Below, piece after piece: positions 44,124 through 59,226 of a DNA stretch of 64,000 nt. Where the stretch lies: contig OX375872.1 of NCBI GenBank assembly GCA_947359465.1, positions 85,120,931-85,184,930 on the forward strand, given 5' to 3'. Below the pieces are notes generated by a model that worked only from the letters and a program-made list of their open reading frames with translations, was not told where the DNA came from and searched no databases. Each line of letters begins with the position of its first letter. The stretch's first letter is position 1. A program made the position numbers and the translations under genes. The stretch is from Metellina segmentata (Eukaryota; Arthropoda; Arachnida; Araneae; Tetragnathidae).

Positions 44124-47100
44124 TTCGGTAAAGTGAGACTTCATATTCGTCAGATCAACAAGATGGAAAAATGCACATTAGTGATTCCTAGTATTCGATT
44201 TTATACACAGTTTTTTGCTCCTCCTGTAAAATTGGTATTTTGCACTTTCTAGGTATAATATATTAGCCGACGGTATTCACTTTAGTATTGACATAAAACT
44301 GAACCCTAGTGATTATTTTTGTATCAGCGCTTTCTTATGTATAATCAATAGTAATCCGAGCTGTGAGAGAATTACATTACATTTTTTTATCGAATTTTAA
44401 GTGGTTGTGAAGGACATATAATGGTATTTTATATCCCTTGAAATATTTACTTCTTTAACTCTGTAAACATACATCTATTGTGGTGCGATAATTACTCAAA
44501 TATCACTTAATATTGTAAAAATATTTATTCTATCCCATCAGTTTTAAAATAGTTCCTTATGTTGCTTTCCATGCGATGTAAATTTAATTACCTAACCTAA
44601 CCTAACTAATCAGCAATTTTCGACATTCTTATAAAATTTGGAACATCGAGGAAATTTTTCTTGAATAAAAGATACTTTACATTGACGAACGACAGGTAAA
44701 AATTCTTAACTGAAAAACAGATGTTTTTCAAGTAAAGTATTACTAAAATATTCCGCTTCAACAATATTCTTAAAGTTATTATCAAGCTTTTTGAATTTCG
44801 ATAGCTAAAATTATTTATGCGTTTCTCTATCAAAGGTCATGGACGATACACATTTTGCTATATATATTTTATGCGGTACAATTGTCTCATTTTCTGTTGT
44901 TGGTAAGGAATTTTGATGGATATTTATGATTTATCAAGTATGTTTATCTTGCGTATAGGTTTTCAATAATTTCTATACTGAATTCATTTCTTCAAATGTG
45001 TAAACATTACTCGGGAAAATAAGTTCGAATTTTTTACTTCTTAGACAAGTCATTATTTATTTCTCACGGCATGAAAGGAATCTCGTGAATTCCATCTGTC
45101 ATGCATTCGAAACTCTCTTCCGCTTCGAGTGCTTGTTAACTTGTTCCGACTGGCACACTTTGGGTTTCTTCTGGGAAATGCAGTTTCTCAGATTTTCATC
45201 AATAGACGCCGGTCTTATCGGCATCGTTTTTGTAGATCGTTTCTCTTCCAAGTAGCCTATTGTTTAACACGACTTTCTCTTTTAATGTATTCATTAGAGT
45301 CGGAATTTGTTTACTTACCCTTCTTTTACTCGATTAAGCTTTATTAGTTTCAATGTAAAATATTTTCCAAATTGCGTTTTGAGAAGTATCTAACCGTTTC
45401 AAAAATGGTTTGAGGTAACGTGGTTTTATATTTGAGTTTGTAAAAGTAAACAAATACAGTCTCGTTAAGTGCACAGCTATGAATACGTTTTTGCTGTACT
45501 TTTAATGCGTCTAGTGTATTAGATTAGTCGCGATGACGCGAAAGTAGATAAGAGATAATTTGCTTAAATGCTCAATAGCGTCAATTTTTTGGTATGTTAC
45601 AAAATTTTATGTCCAGATAATTATTTGAATGTTATTTTTAAATACATGCTGAAAAGAGTTTATAAAGACTACTCTCTAAGCCTTATTATAAACTAGCATG
45701 TTGGAATAATTAACTAAAATTAGTGCATAAAGTATATACTTACAACAAATAATAAATAGTAAACAAAATATACTTTTTGTTATCTGACAATGACTAAAAA
45801 TGTGACAGAACATAATTTTATTTTTCCTCAAGGGATTTAGATTTTTGTAACGCATATTTAACAAACACGTATGATAAGAAAGAAATTTTAGTTTGAAGAA
45901 TATTTTCCCCAAATATCGCTCCTTATTTTGTCAAAAATTGAGCTAACTATTGCTCAGACAACTTATTTGATGTATGTTTCAGTGACCAGCGATCTAGGTA
46001 CCACAATATTTTGTTAACTGCTAATAAACTAAGGTATAGTGAAATTTTTTTACTTATTCTTATATTTAGCTTTCTAATACGTAAAATAATTCAAATTTTT
46101 AAAATTACTGCACGTGAAAGTCCTTTTTTAAATAGAATATATCATTTTAGAAAATATTAGCCCTTTAAGATACGTGCACATGTTTATAAGATCAAATACA
46201 CATTTAAAGATGTAATAAACATTCTGAAGAGAGAAAAAAATTCAGGACTTCAATAAAACTCATAAATTGAGCATCAAAAATTTATTGAATTACATTACTT
46301 TTGTAAATTAATTACTTTTTAAAAAACCCATTCAATTGGGATGAAGTTTTGAAAAAAAATTATCCCCCCAATTAAAAAAAACAATATTTTATTCTATATA
46401 CTTTGAGTGCACTTACTTTCCGTTACTCAGCATGGTAAAGATACAAATGAGCAAGTGAAACTATATATCATATATGTATATAGTATTATCCAATATAAGA
46501 TGGAACATACATTTGTATTTTGGTTGGCCTAGAGCATAAACATTTTTCATTATGTTTATGGAAGCCAATGATTCTCCCGTAAGGAAGATATAGTGACGAT
46601 TGATGCTTTATGTTTTGAGGCAAAACATGTTCCACGTATCCTTAGACGTCTATTTTACTTATCGAGTGTAAGTATCCTAAAGCTAATAATCCTGCGTACA
46701 GGAAGTATAGTGCCAAAAGCTCATGCCACTATTTATAGAATCTCGGCTCAATTTCTACCAGTCGACAGGTGTATACTCATTTGTCTAGGTGTAGATATCC
46801 CAAGGCCATGGGAAACCTAAAGATTACTGTGATGTTATTGGAGTTGCGGTTATTTGCTGTCTCGCTTTTGGTTTATCTAATGCTCGATACGGTACTGTGT
46901 TTGGATTGTGTGAGTTTACAATGGTTAATGTACTGTCATCAAACAAAATAGCAAAATACGAATGGTTGTGTGTATAGATTCAACTTTTTCGATATTTCGT
47001 TGTAAAAATTCAACTATATCAACAGATTGCTATGTCATACTGACGTAATGAATTTTTCTTAGATTCAAATGAAGTATCATGCAAAAGTAAGAGAACCTAG

Positions 47101-50100
47101 AGATATATAGGCGATTCAGGATTAGCAGTGTATGTGATTATATTTCTCTCTCTTAATTTCACATTTTAGTTAAAACAGCATTCTGCGGTAATCATCACCA
47201 AGCTATTAGTCTTTCTGCCATTTACACTTTCTAAAGCATAACTAAGCTAGCATCAAATTTATAAACGAAGCCATGTAAGCAATACTATACGAATTTAAGA
47301 GTAAATATGGCAGTCCTCTCATTGCAATCGGGTTGTTATTGTGTTTAGGTTGCAAATGAGATTCAATTTTCTCGAAACTTCTTCAGATAAAGCAGTGTCT
47401 GTTTTGTGTTAAAAAATTAACCGTCAAGTTGAAATCAGTTGGAATGTAAAAGTTGCTTATGGTAAAACAGCTAATAAGTACATTCATTTTATAATATATT
47501 TGGCAATTATGTTTGTTAAATCAATTTTGATATTCTTTTTTGTAACGTTTAATGTCCGAAATAAAGCTAATAGGTAAAAGCAAACCATAGTTTGTTACTA
47601 ACTTTCTATGTATAATTTCATATCCGGAAATCAGAGAGTTTTAGTAAAGGTTTTTGAAGAAGTTAGAAACACAAACCACACCAGGCAATTGACATTCCAG
47701 CTATCCACTTACAAGCGTTTCAATAGAGTTGAACAGATCTCAAAATACCACATAAGAAGCATGAACTTCACAAGGAGTTTCCTCAAATGAAACGACGAAT
47801 AAATATACATGATTGATGTTTTTATTTTAATTTTGAGTTGGATCCCCTGCGCTTTTCCCGTACTTCGGATCGTCCTAACCGCCTACGCACTGAAGAGTGG
47901 GTTCATTAAAATGGAGACGAATCGAAATTATCCAGCTGAGAAAACTTAGCTATTTCGAGTTTCGAAGTTGTAGTTTTTCTTGGCTGCCTTTTTAGTGTAA
48001 TGTGTCGCGTATCGTCGCCCCAGACATCATTAAATTGGACGAGGGTTTTCTTCCTTTTTCTTGCATTCTTTAGTCTTTTTGGTGAATAACCGTTACGTAT
48101 TGAAGCCGAGAGGGTTCAATGAACATCAGGCGTTGCTTAGTCTACCGTAGAACAATATCGATCCCTTTCAGATTTTAGCTGTCAAAAATAGACAGACAGA
48201 TTAGAGCCGTTGTTCGGGTTGCTTTGAAAACAACATCCGATAAGAGATTTAAAAGCAGAAACACATTTTAATCCTGGTATCACAGATTTTAAATATCGGT
48301 CTTGTATCTTCCTTCACGCCATAAACAGAAAAAAATTGTATTGTTTACTTATCAATTTGGCTAACTTCTGTCGTCATGAGTACTAATTAAATTTAGACCC
48401 TAAGAAGCATATTTTTATGTACATAGAGATAATTAAGCTATTTGTAAACACACATTAAAGCCGTCCGGCAGCGTGTAGATAAATTTCATCGATACTATCA
48501 AATCGTGTTACCGCCACTCTAAAAACCTGCGAAATTGACGTTTCTACAAAAACGTGTTCAAAGTTTTGATGCTTCAGGTAAAATCAAGTTACGACTCAAA
48601 ATTTTTTTCTCATAAAAATCGGCATTTCCACTAAGAATCAAGATGACTTGTGGCTTTTTCATGGAATAAAACATGATATGGTGACTCAAAAAATGCAGAA
48701 ATGTGATAGTTGCACAAATGTAGATTGATGATTTGGCATAATGGTAGCGATATATTATATAATTTAATAGGTCTGCCAATCTGAAGATTCTGAAACACGA
48801 ATAAATTCTAATGCAGCCTATTCAAGTACTCGAAAGCAGGTGGCAATAAAATGCGAACTCTTTGTTGGCGTTTGTGACTCAGAGTTTCAAATTTTAATGC
48901 TTTTCAAATTTTCTGCTAGCAGAGACGATCCATAAAATATTTAAATTGTGGATAAACAAGGTGGCAAACATATTACTGTGCGAAAATCTTTCAGCAAGGT
49001 CTACGATATGTGAACGAACAATCGAACTAACATTTTTGTCATAATTGAATGAATGCTTGACTAAACTCCAATTTCATGAATATATTTCACCATTAAATAT
49101 GCGTTTTTAACACAGGATTGTAACTAATGCGACAAAAATGAAACACTTTCCTTTTCGCATTGAATCCTAATTATCTGTTCTACAAGCACATTTTCTGAAG
49201 CAACTTATCAAGGATATGTATCCAGAACAATGTTCTTTTCATAATCGTAATTAAAACTGGACACGCCTCTTGACCAGGCAACCTTGTGCTTAATGTCAAA
49301 CATGTTTCTTAACCCACATTAATATTAAGCCTCATCTAACAATAGGAAGCATATCAAACGGCATTTGATAGAATGAAGTAAATAATTAAACAGTATAGGA
49401 GGAACAAAGTGAATGGAAGCATACGATAATATGATTTTTATTGTTTCCTATTGTGTGACGCTGTTATTCTGTCAATCATACAGAAGGACAGATTTAAGCC
49501 TTTAAACATTGAAATAACAAGTGTTGCTAACTGAGTTGTACATTGATAAATCAACTCCCGTAGTATTTTTTACGTTTAGAGATTTAAATTATGAGTGGAT
49601 AGATGTAAATATCAAAAAAAGGATATTGCAATGTTTCAGTCGCTTGTGCAGTATACATACTTAGTCTGAAAGATCTGCTCTACTAAAAGATATCACTAAA
49701 AATTTTAAATCAGAAAAAAGGTTTTCTACTGGAATGAAGTCACTGGTTGAGTAGAATCAGCTGACTTGAGCTAAAAGTCAAGAGACTTTTAGCATTGTGC
49801 AATTCCTCCTACTTTTCTTATAAGTTTTACAAAAATACCGTTAATAAATACAACTATCAATTCATAATTTATATTTTTACTTGTTTAAGTGAAATTTCAT
49901 CACATAAAATGAATACAACTTTAAGTGAGTCAATAAGTCTAATTATCTTAAATGAAATATTGCTGCATTTAATAGGAATTTATTTAATCATTCAAAGGTA
50001 AAGTACTCAATGAAAGTATTTTATCGATATATAAATGCAAAAATGCAGTATTCAATAGTAAAAATAGGTGTTTAGCATTAAAATACTAAACACATGTTTT

Positions 50101-50934
50101 GTGTTTTATCATATATTCTTATAAAATGCACATTTTTGCTATCATCTTAGGCTTTTATGAGTTTAAATGTTACAAGCAGCGGTAAGATAACATTTAAACA
50201 TATTTTATCTATAATCTATAAATGAAACATTTAAGTATTAAGTACAGAGTTCATTTTTAATTCATAAAACTAATAACACAATTTCTATACACTTATAAAC
50301 TATATACAAATGTCAGACCGTTTCGAAATATTAATTTGAAAACGAATAAGTATAAAATAACTCGTGAACTTTCCATTAAATGTATCCAAAAGAACGGATG
50401 TATTACATATAAACTCTGTTTATCGACATTGATTCTCAACGTACTCACAGGAAAGTGAAAAAATAATCGAAAAAGTATTTTCTCGAAAAGGGCCATTTAC
50501 TTCCTCCAGGTAAAGCTTAACGCAATGTCCACATTGAATCATTTAATTGCCTGATTTCTTGCACAAGAGATAGGTCAGGTCAAAGAGAAACAGTGGGTAA
50601 CCTCCCCTGCGGTTTGTCTTCGTACCACTCATTCCCAAATGATCACCAAGTTGGAATTGACTGTAAAATCACATCTAAAACTGATATTCACACACTTGAC
50701 CCACATAGCACCCTGTTATGACGACGATCTCAAAGTTCATCGTTCTAATTCCTCCAAAAATAAATAGGACTTTCTTTGCTTCCTAATCTTTTTAACATTT
50801 CTTTATTTTGCTACCAAGAGCGCTATTTCCGCCAACAAACTGCAGCTTTCCCCTTCGTTCAACCGATTTCGATGCTCCCGGCGAAGAAGATAGTGGAACA
50901 ATGACGCAACAAGTGAGAGTTAGATGTAATGGAC

Positions 50935-51375
50935 AACAAAACGCAAGGAGCGATCGGGTGATACACGGTATAGGAAAGGCAATAAAACTGCCTATTCTCA
51001 CGAGCTGAACACGCTGTTATGGAATAACTTAAACAAACCATCATCCTTTCAGCACTAGAAATAAATTTCAACTACCTAGAACCACAGAAGGAGTCGAATA
51101 GATCCCTTCATTATTTCAGCGATTTTTATTTTTCAAGTTTAAATTCATTCACAAGATACATGATTTAAATTTGAAAATGAATGAAAAATAGTTATAAAAA
51201 TCAGTTTGTTTTCAAGAAACAAAACACAAGTAGCGTTCGATAGGTGGTTTAGGAAAATCAGTAAAACTGTCTATTCTCATGAGCTGGGCATACTGTTAGC
51301 GAATCACTTAGACAAACCATTCTTTACAACACTAGAAGCCAGAAATTTCGACTACCTGTTTCCGGGAAAGGTGGA
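50935..51375. repeat. Diverged local tandem duplication
   Basis: 50949-51085 and 51238-51370 align in the same order. Shared blocks include AAAACTGYCTATTCTCAYGAGCTG, ACTGTTA/GCTGTTA, CTTARACAAACCAT, CACTAGAA and CGACTACCT/CAACTACCT. The spacing is about 290 bp and identity roughly 75-80% by eye. One frame of the second copy is open for ~60 codons, but the first copy is interrupted. Confidence 0.75.
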
Positions 51376-54300
51376 AATTGACCCCTCCTAGTTTTTCATT
51401 GCTTTCTAGTTTGGGACATTTTATAACTCATAAGATATGTGATTTTACTTAAATGAATGAATTGTTCTTCAAATAATTATATAGATCCATTGTTTTTTAA
51501 AGAAGGCTCCATTATTGCTTGTTGCCTACGCTGATATTCGTTTTTATTACTGTCAAAGCACGCAATTTTAAAGAAAATTATGCGCTTTTGCTGCGCCTCG
51601 CTTATTTTGCATACTTAACTTAGCAATTTTTTGCTGATTGGTCTTTTCTTTTCGACATTTCCTATTTTTCTTTTTAGCGCTTGAAGAATCCTGAATGACG
51701 CCCCTCGTTTTTCATGTTCTATTTGGAGTTTTGTGTTTAGTTCTTTTTACTCTAATGATTGTTTTCGAAATTGCCCATGCATTTACAGCAATTTGATAGA
51801 GAACATAAAAATACTCGTCCTATCTACTTGATGCAGCTTTCATCGAATATTTAAGGCACATATGATCAAATACATAGATTTACTTCCTCTAACTCTCTTT
51901 ACTTGATACCAAACATTTTAAATGCAACTCAAGGAATCAGTGCAGAATAATTTAGACACACAGATGGCTCTTTAAGATTCACAGAATGAAGATCCAAAGA
52001 AGAAGTTGAAAGCTTGTGCACTGAAAATTACGTCTTAAAAGTCTAGAAAGGTCCCTGGTGGTGATTCAAAATTGACAATGGAATGTGAAACATGATAATA
52101 ACATTCTCAATGACGGCCGTATCAAAACTTAAGGAAAAGTGACTAAACTTCTTTGATCTTTGTTCATACGAAGACAAATCAATGGTGATATGAAATTTTA
52201 AAAGAGTTAAAGTGACTTTATCGACTGTTTTTGTGTTAAGCCTGTATTAATTTAATTTTAAAACATGTAAATGTATTTTAATCTTATTTAACTATAAAGC
52301 CAGTCTCGCATTGGGCCGACGTGGAACAAAATGACATCGGAAGTTCATGTCATTAGTTTCGGTGCGTAGTTGTGGGATAAATGAGGAACTTACTGCAACA
52401 ATGATCCTAACTCCTAAATGTGATATTGATGGAAATGGATCCAGTTCCTTTATTGGAATATGCTTCCATTCGGTATACTCCAATGTTATCACTAATTATC
52501 TATTCGAATCTATTTGCCCAAGGTTCGCATTTTATAGTGGTTTCGTTAAGTTTAAAATCTTTTGCGTTTTCTATTCGCTGTGTGTTAATTATTTTTTCAT
52601 GTGCGCTTTCTAAACCAAAATTGCAACAAATGGTTACTGTTATTAACGATTTAAATTCGGGAAACTAAATGTTAAGTCAATAGTTTAAAAGTTAGCAGTC
52701 ATAATTTAAATTTAAGTTGGTTATTCTGAAACAAGTCAGTTGTGTTGTTGAAGTATAACAAAATGTATATCTGGAGCTGAAATTGAACAAATCTGAAATT
52801 GTTTTCACAAACGAAATAGTGTTTATAATGTTTTTGATATTTGAAATAAATTTTCAAACCAATGGCAGGAAGTATAAAAAACATTGCTTGGTGCTAGAAG
52901 CGTGTAGAAAGTTTGGATTAGAATGCTCCAGGGGAGCATAGAACTCAATATCGTATGTTTAGGTTTTGTATTCGGTCGATGTCTCAAAATTGCTTCATAA
53001 ATCTGGATCAATAAGTGATTCTAACTTTATTTAATTTTATTTAAATATAACAATTTTATTTAAAACATAAACAATAATTTAAGGATTTGTTAAATAAAAC
53101 AAACAATTTATTTTGAAAATTTTTACAATTTCTCACGTCCACATCCAACAATCCTTCATCTTTAGTTTCCCCGAAAGTTTTAGTCAAACTTTATTTAAAA
53201 AAAAACGTTCTGTTTTCAAACCTATTTTATAGCATACTTTAACACGTATCTTAGTACCTTTCAAAAATAATAGGGATTTAAATCGACCTTGACCTACCGG
53301 AGTTCGAGAACGGTTTATGGCAAATTAGTCCGAGGAAAATACAATGAACACCTGCCTTCAGACAAAGACGCAGTATCGTTTATTACTCATAGAAGAAAGC
53401 TGCATCACAAAACAATAAAAGAGACCTCAGATTGTGTTATGCGTTCGTAAAGACGATTAGCACGATAGAAGACTTAATATCTATTATGCCGCCTGATAGT
53501 ATGATAATGTGATTCCGGAAGAATTTGTTATGACAGTAACGCGTTACCGATTTCAAGGTTATATGACCTCAGAACGATGCATTCACTCTTAATCTACTTA
53601 CAGGAGTTCTATGCGTGATGCTATTAATCAAGGTTCCAATGCCACAAACGAATAGCATTTTATTTTGCTCTGCATATTTAAACGATGTGTAAGCTAGACA
53701 GAGATAGAGGGAACATCGGTATTTAATTAACAGAACTGTTGTAAATGATCATTATAAACCCACGTGTAAATGTTTTATTTATTGAAATGACCAAAAAATG
53801 AAAGATTTGCATATGAAGTTTTCGAATTTTATTTAGACAAATATTTCCAGTTTGGATTTGGCCTTGTTCTTAGTAGTTTTTCATTTGATAACTGTTATGG
53901 AATAAAAATGTATCGTGTGTTTGCATACCGTTGAATCTTTGGTACTTGAATTTGGTCCTTGTGATTTTTTGTTATATTACCGTCTTATTATCTGGGGTAT
54001 TTTGAATGTGTGAAAAATGAAAATAAACTGGATTTCTTTGGGTGAAAAATAACTTTGCTGAGAAAGTTAACAGCGGATGGATAGATGTATTAATCGAATA
54101 ATACATGTTTGACGCATGTCTTTCAAGTGATTGTGCCCAATTGGTCTTAGCTGAATTTTATTTCTTAATACGAAAAAAATTATTTTTATGTTGTTTATTA
54201 TACACAGAGTATTTTTATTTTCTATGTAATTTAAACGGAAAAATGTGAAATCAAATTTAATATAAAAATTACCTAGAATATTTACAGCAACAAATTGGTT

Positions 54301-56606
54301 TGCAAGAACTTATGCTCAATCTCTTTTAATGCCTTTTTCCTTTAAAATGGTTATGTGATAAATTTTGAAAATATTTAATAACACTAAAAAAAGGTTCTAC
54401 AATCTTTTTGCATATTCTTGAACTTCGTTGTCCTTTTAATTTAATGAATAATTTAATTCCTCTGCTTCATTTAAAGAAGTCATTTTTGACTTTTCAAGAA
54501 GACAGTTACCAGAAACTATTATGAGAATATTTAAATGGTTCCATCACGATATATTGGTATTTTTAGAACGTAGCTAAGCGAGAAGTAGATGAACACCTAC
54601 AATAAACTTTCTAATTTTTTTTCTGTCAAGGTCGGAGATATTACAAAGATTTTCTGGAATGCGGAACTGAAATGATCTTCCACGTTCGTCTTAGATCGAA
54701 TGCAATTTCCGCCCCTTGGAACATTATAGCATATTAAAGGCGAAACTGGTTACTATTTTATCGTGATATAATTAGACAGACCAAAAACAACCACAAAAAT
54801 ATTTCATAAATAATTTCTTAAAAAGATTTTCGATAACTTTTCCTTTTTGAGTACTTTTCAAAACACATATTTAAATCATGTCCTTTGAAACTAGGAAATA
54901 AGTTCCACGAATTAGAATTTAATGTTTCACGGTCACTTATAACCATTTATAAGTTCTCACTTCGCTTCATAAATTTATTAATTTTTTAGATTTTGCTTTA
55001 AATTTTAATGCATCAGCTGTTTGCGTTTACATTGCTTTTTTTACTCTTCACTATTTAATATTTACTACTAAAAACTATGAGAAATTACAGCACGCTACTG
55101 GAATGCATCTTTTTTTCAATACCCCAGAGTTATTAAAATTCGTATTAGAAAGGATTTTGAAAATATGCTTGAACTTCTATGAAATATTTTATGGATTTCA
55201 TTATTTATGGTAAATACAGTGTATGTGTGTGTGTTCATTCCTTAAAAACATGAAAAATATTAAAAATAGAACTGCATATATATGTTTGACCAATTTTAAA
55301 TAAAATACCGAAATTTTAATTAAAAAAAAATTCAAAATACGTCATTTAAATTTTAATACATCGCTTTTCTACAGTGTTAACATGAACATGTTAAAAAGGT
55401 TTTCAAGTGGGAAGAGTCCTATAGGAGATTTATTTTTAAAATTGTTGAAAATTGTATAAAAACTGTTAATTACTTTATTTAAATACAAATGTTATTTTAT
55501 TGAAGCATTTATCTGATTTACTAACTGGTATTCAAACAAAATTGTGTGGGAAATATGAATGCAAATAAGCTCATAAGTACCCTGTCCCTTTATAAGATAT
55601 GTTGGGGATTTTGATGACTGAGGAGAGAGTGAATTCAGATCTAAAATGGATAATGACCTTCAGCATTTTTATTTAACTAATATTTTCATTTTTTCACCGG
55701 TAATTTTGTAGGTGGGAAAATGCAAATAGTTGAATAAAAATGTAAGAGACTTAAAGATTTAAAACAATTTTACATTGTATGGAAAATGCAACCCTTGATT
55801 CAATTATTAATAAAACATTTTTCTTTCTATACATGAAAATCAAACAATTCAAAATGTGCAAAACATTTTGTGTTTTAAAGTATATTAGTACACAAATTTG
55901 TAGTTTACTTTTACATTTTTGAAAGTAATATGCTTGAATATATTAAGCTTATGATGCTTTACTTGTATGCCATGCGTATTGCCTTAATATTTAATATAGA
56001 AAACACTGATTATGAGCTCTCAACAAAGGTTCACAACAAGACTTTATGGTAGACAGGAATCTGGGCTTGCAACATATAAGTTAAAACTCTTTGTTCATTA
56101 AAAAGTCATTGCAAACAGAAAGGCACCGTTCACATTATTTTAAACTTGATAGTATAGTAAACATATTTTAAAAGTAGTTTATATTATGGCTCAATTGTAC
56201 AAAATACATAATACTGATTCACTTTCGTGTAAATATGTACATGAAAATTTTCTTCAAACATAGCTATTTTTTCAAATGACATTTCCAATCGTAAAACTTA
56301 TTTCAGCTTTCAGCTAGTGGAGATAAATGGAATGAACAGAAGGACAACTATATCCCTCCAATACGCAAAAAAAAGAGATGAACTTGGCCCTGTTTGCTTA
56401 TAATGTCCGATGTGCGTGCATGAATGGGATAAAGTATATAATTATACTGCTCACATCTCATTTAAAAAGTGAAACTGGAAACAAGGTCTAAATCTCAAAT
56501 GCAAAACAGCTCCTAAAAATGTAAAAACGAAAGGGCACAATTAATAACAATATAAATCTATTATTTCGTTCGTTTCTATGTAGGAGTGGAATTTAAAATC
56601 GAGGTC

Positions 56607-56648
56607 AGAGAGAGAGAGAGAGACACAGAGAGAGAGAGAGAGAGAGAG
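56607..56648. repeat. (AG)n microsatellite with one interruption
   Basis: AG repeats broken by CACA near 56623. Confidence 0.95.
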
Positions 56649-56828
56649 CAGGCGTTCTTGACACAAAGGCATCTGTTTCTTTTCTTTGCATCCATCCATA
56701 TCCTTTTTATATGCGTTAATTGTAATATGATTCTGTGACCTTGTTTGTTGACTTAGTGCTTGAGGTGCGGTGAACTTTAATTAATACTATATATATATAT
56801 ATATCCAGGCTTGAATGTAGGTGTTTAA

Positions 56829-56984
56829 CTCTCCAAGTAATTTCAACGAAAACGAAGTAGCTCGTCCATCAAGATCTGAGACTAATTTTCCTAATGACGA
56901 GATATCTCGTCCATCAAGATCTAGTCAGGGTTGATAATGATTGAATTTTTTAATGAGATACATCATCTCGAGATACCAGGAGGA
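56829..56984. mobile_element. Small palindromic TTAA-type element, copy 3
   Basis: TTAA at 56825-56828 and 56985-56988. Left end CTCTCCAAGTAATTTCAACG; right-end complement CCTCCTGGTATCTCGAGATG. 156 bp, probably internally deleted relative to copy 2. Contains GACGAGATATCTCGTC. Confidence 0.8.
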
Positions 56985-59033
56985 TTAAAATTGTTAATTA
57001 CAGGAAAATTATTTTAACTTTTGATTCTAATAGAGTTTTAGAATGTTTAAGATAGAAGTAGCTGCTATTTGTATTGTTCATCCTCAAACCAACCAAGTCA
57101 TACAATTTGAAACAAATTGAAAATTACCATATCAAAAAAACTATAAAAATTATCTTTTAGTCACCAACAGTGCTAATCGAACAACCTTCTTATTATTTTA
57201 GAGTAATTCAAGGGCAAAGATGATGAATGTCGTGTATTAAAAATTATTTTGTTATGATTTTAATAAGCAACTAAAATTACATTTTCTCAGATTTGAAAAA
57301 CTACCTATAAAATAATTTAAATACTAGTTTGAATTCAAAAATGTTGGGGACATTTAATTATTACTTCAATTTCAGGTGTTCACATAGCTGCAACAACATA
57401 ATCAATCAGAATAATGCAATACCTAACGCATTTATTTTTTTCACTTCAGAATTAACTACATTGACGGTTTTATTAACACAATATAATTTTCATTCCATTT
57501 TCTAATTATGGTTATGTTACATTTAAAGGCATTGAAATATTATATTTGAATTTTTAAAGGGCATTCGGAAATCAGAAATATTGTGTAATAACAGAATGTA
57601 TTTTGAACCCCATAATTGCGAATTGCAGTCATAAAAAACAAAAACAATTAATGCATTTTGTACCATGTACCGTGAAAGTCACGTTCTGAAGAGACGTATG
57701 GGTAGAACGTGTAAAGGGGCAGTTTGATTAGTTCGTACTTCAAATCTTTTACACTCCTAACCCGGTTTTCACGCTGTAGTTCTCGGAAACCACGCTATTC
57801 TTGAATGAAAAAATAATTAATTACCTAAGGAACTAAAAGAATCAAAAGAGAAGAAAAATCAGAAATTAATCAGAAAAAAAATCAAACTAACAAAAATCTG
57901 TCTTAATTAATAACAATAAATTTAACCTGCTTATATGCCAGTTTTTCTACTTTGACTTTTAACGATAATGATATTTTCATTTATGGTGAAATTCAATCAA
58001 GATTCTTGTAAAATTAAATTAAAAATTTCCTAATCAAAGAATTTATTGAGTAAATATAAGGTATATTTTTCAATCCATATTCGGGTGTTGAATAGCACGG
58101 ATTGAAAATCTTTCACATTAGCAAAAATATAAAGCATGATATCAATAACTAGGCATGATGTTGAATGGTAGAAGCTAGTCTTACACTTATATGTTATTTA
58201 TGGGGTAATTTGCACACATACTTTTCGATCTTCTCTATCTCTAGTATTAAATACTTTGGCAGTCCACATCAGGAATTTACTAGCTTTTTAGAGTATATTG
58301 ATTGGGTAAATCAAAGCGGTAAAACTATTATTCCTTCAGATCGCCACACTTGGTGACAGCAACAGTTATTTTTAAAATACTACAAGGGGGAAAATGTATT
58401 TGCTCTTTATGAAGGCGTTGAAACAAATAACTTGGCTCTATTATCTGTTAGTTTTCTTCACATACTAATAATTGAATAATCAGTATGGTGAAAAGAGAGA
58501 GTAACACAGTAAGTTCTTCTAATAATTCAGTTGTCCCTCTGCCATTGAACAGTCAAAGATCGTGATGATATATATTGGTAGTGACTCTATGGCAACAAGT
58601 GTTGGGCAATTGATAGGTCAATTAGAAAGCTGAAAGCAAGTGTAAATTGTTAATTTCTAAACTAATGTCGTATAAAACCATGGAAGAAATTTAATACTCA
58701 CGAAAACTTTATGAAATGTGAGTACAGTAGTTTGATCTTTAGAGTTCTGCAGAAAGAGATAATCCAAACGAGAAATCGAGGTATAAGAATGATACGAGTA
58801 TTAGTGATGCGTTGGTTCAAAGTTATTTTTATACTTCGATAAGTCTTAAAACGATAGCTTAGTGCAAATGACAATTTTGGAAAATAGCGTGTCTTAAAAA
58901 ATCTTCGAAATTTCATAAAGGGCTAGATAAACGCCTTTTGAGTTTGAAGAATAATCCTTCCTGAAAGGGACACGAATTTTACATCACAATTTTTTTTTAT
59001 GTGAAATTTAATTTTCAACGCGTAATATCTCTT

Positions 59034-59226
59034 ATGCATTAAAACGATACATGTTGTGTATTAAAACGATACATGTTATGCAGTAAAACGATACATGTTA
59101 TGCATTAAAACGATACATGTTATACATTAAAACGATACATGTTATGCAGTAAAACGATACATGTTATGCATTAAAACGATACATGTTATGCATTAAAACG
59201 ATACATGTTATGCATTAAAACGATAT
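59034..59226 (+). repeat. 22-bp minisatellite, nine units
   Basis: AAAACGATA begins at 59041, 59063, 59085, 59107, 59129, 59151, 59173, 59195 and 59217, an exact 22-bp period. The consensus is ATGCATTAAAACGATACATGTT. Units differ at a few positions only (GTATT, ATGCAGT, ATACATT variants). The array ends where the last unit turns into CGATATTACAC. Confidence 0.97.

Noticed and set aside
59034..59226. CRISPR array
   Set aside because: 22-bp units are directly adjacent without spacers, in a eukaryotic intron. It is a minisatellite.
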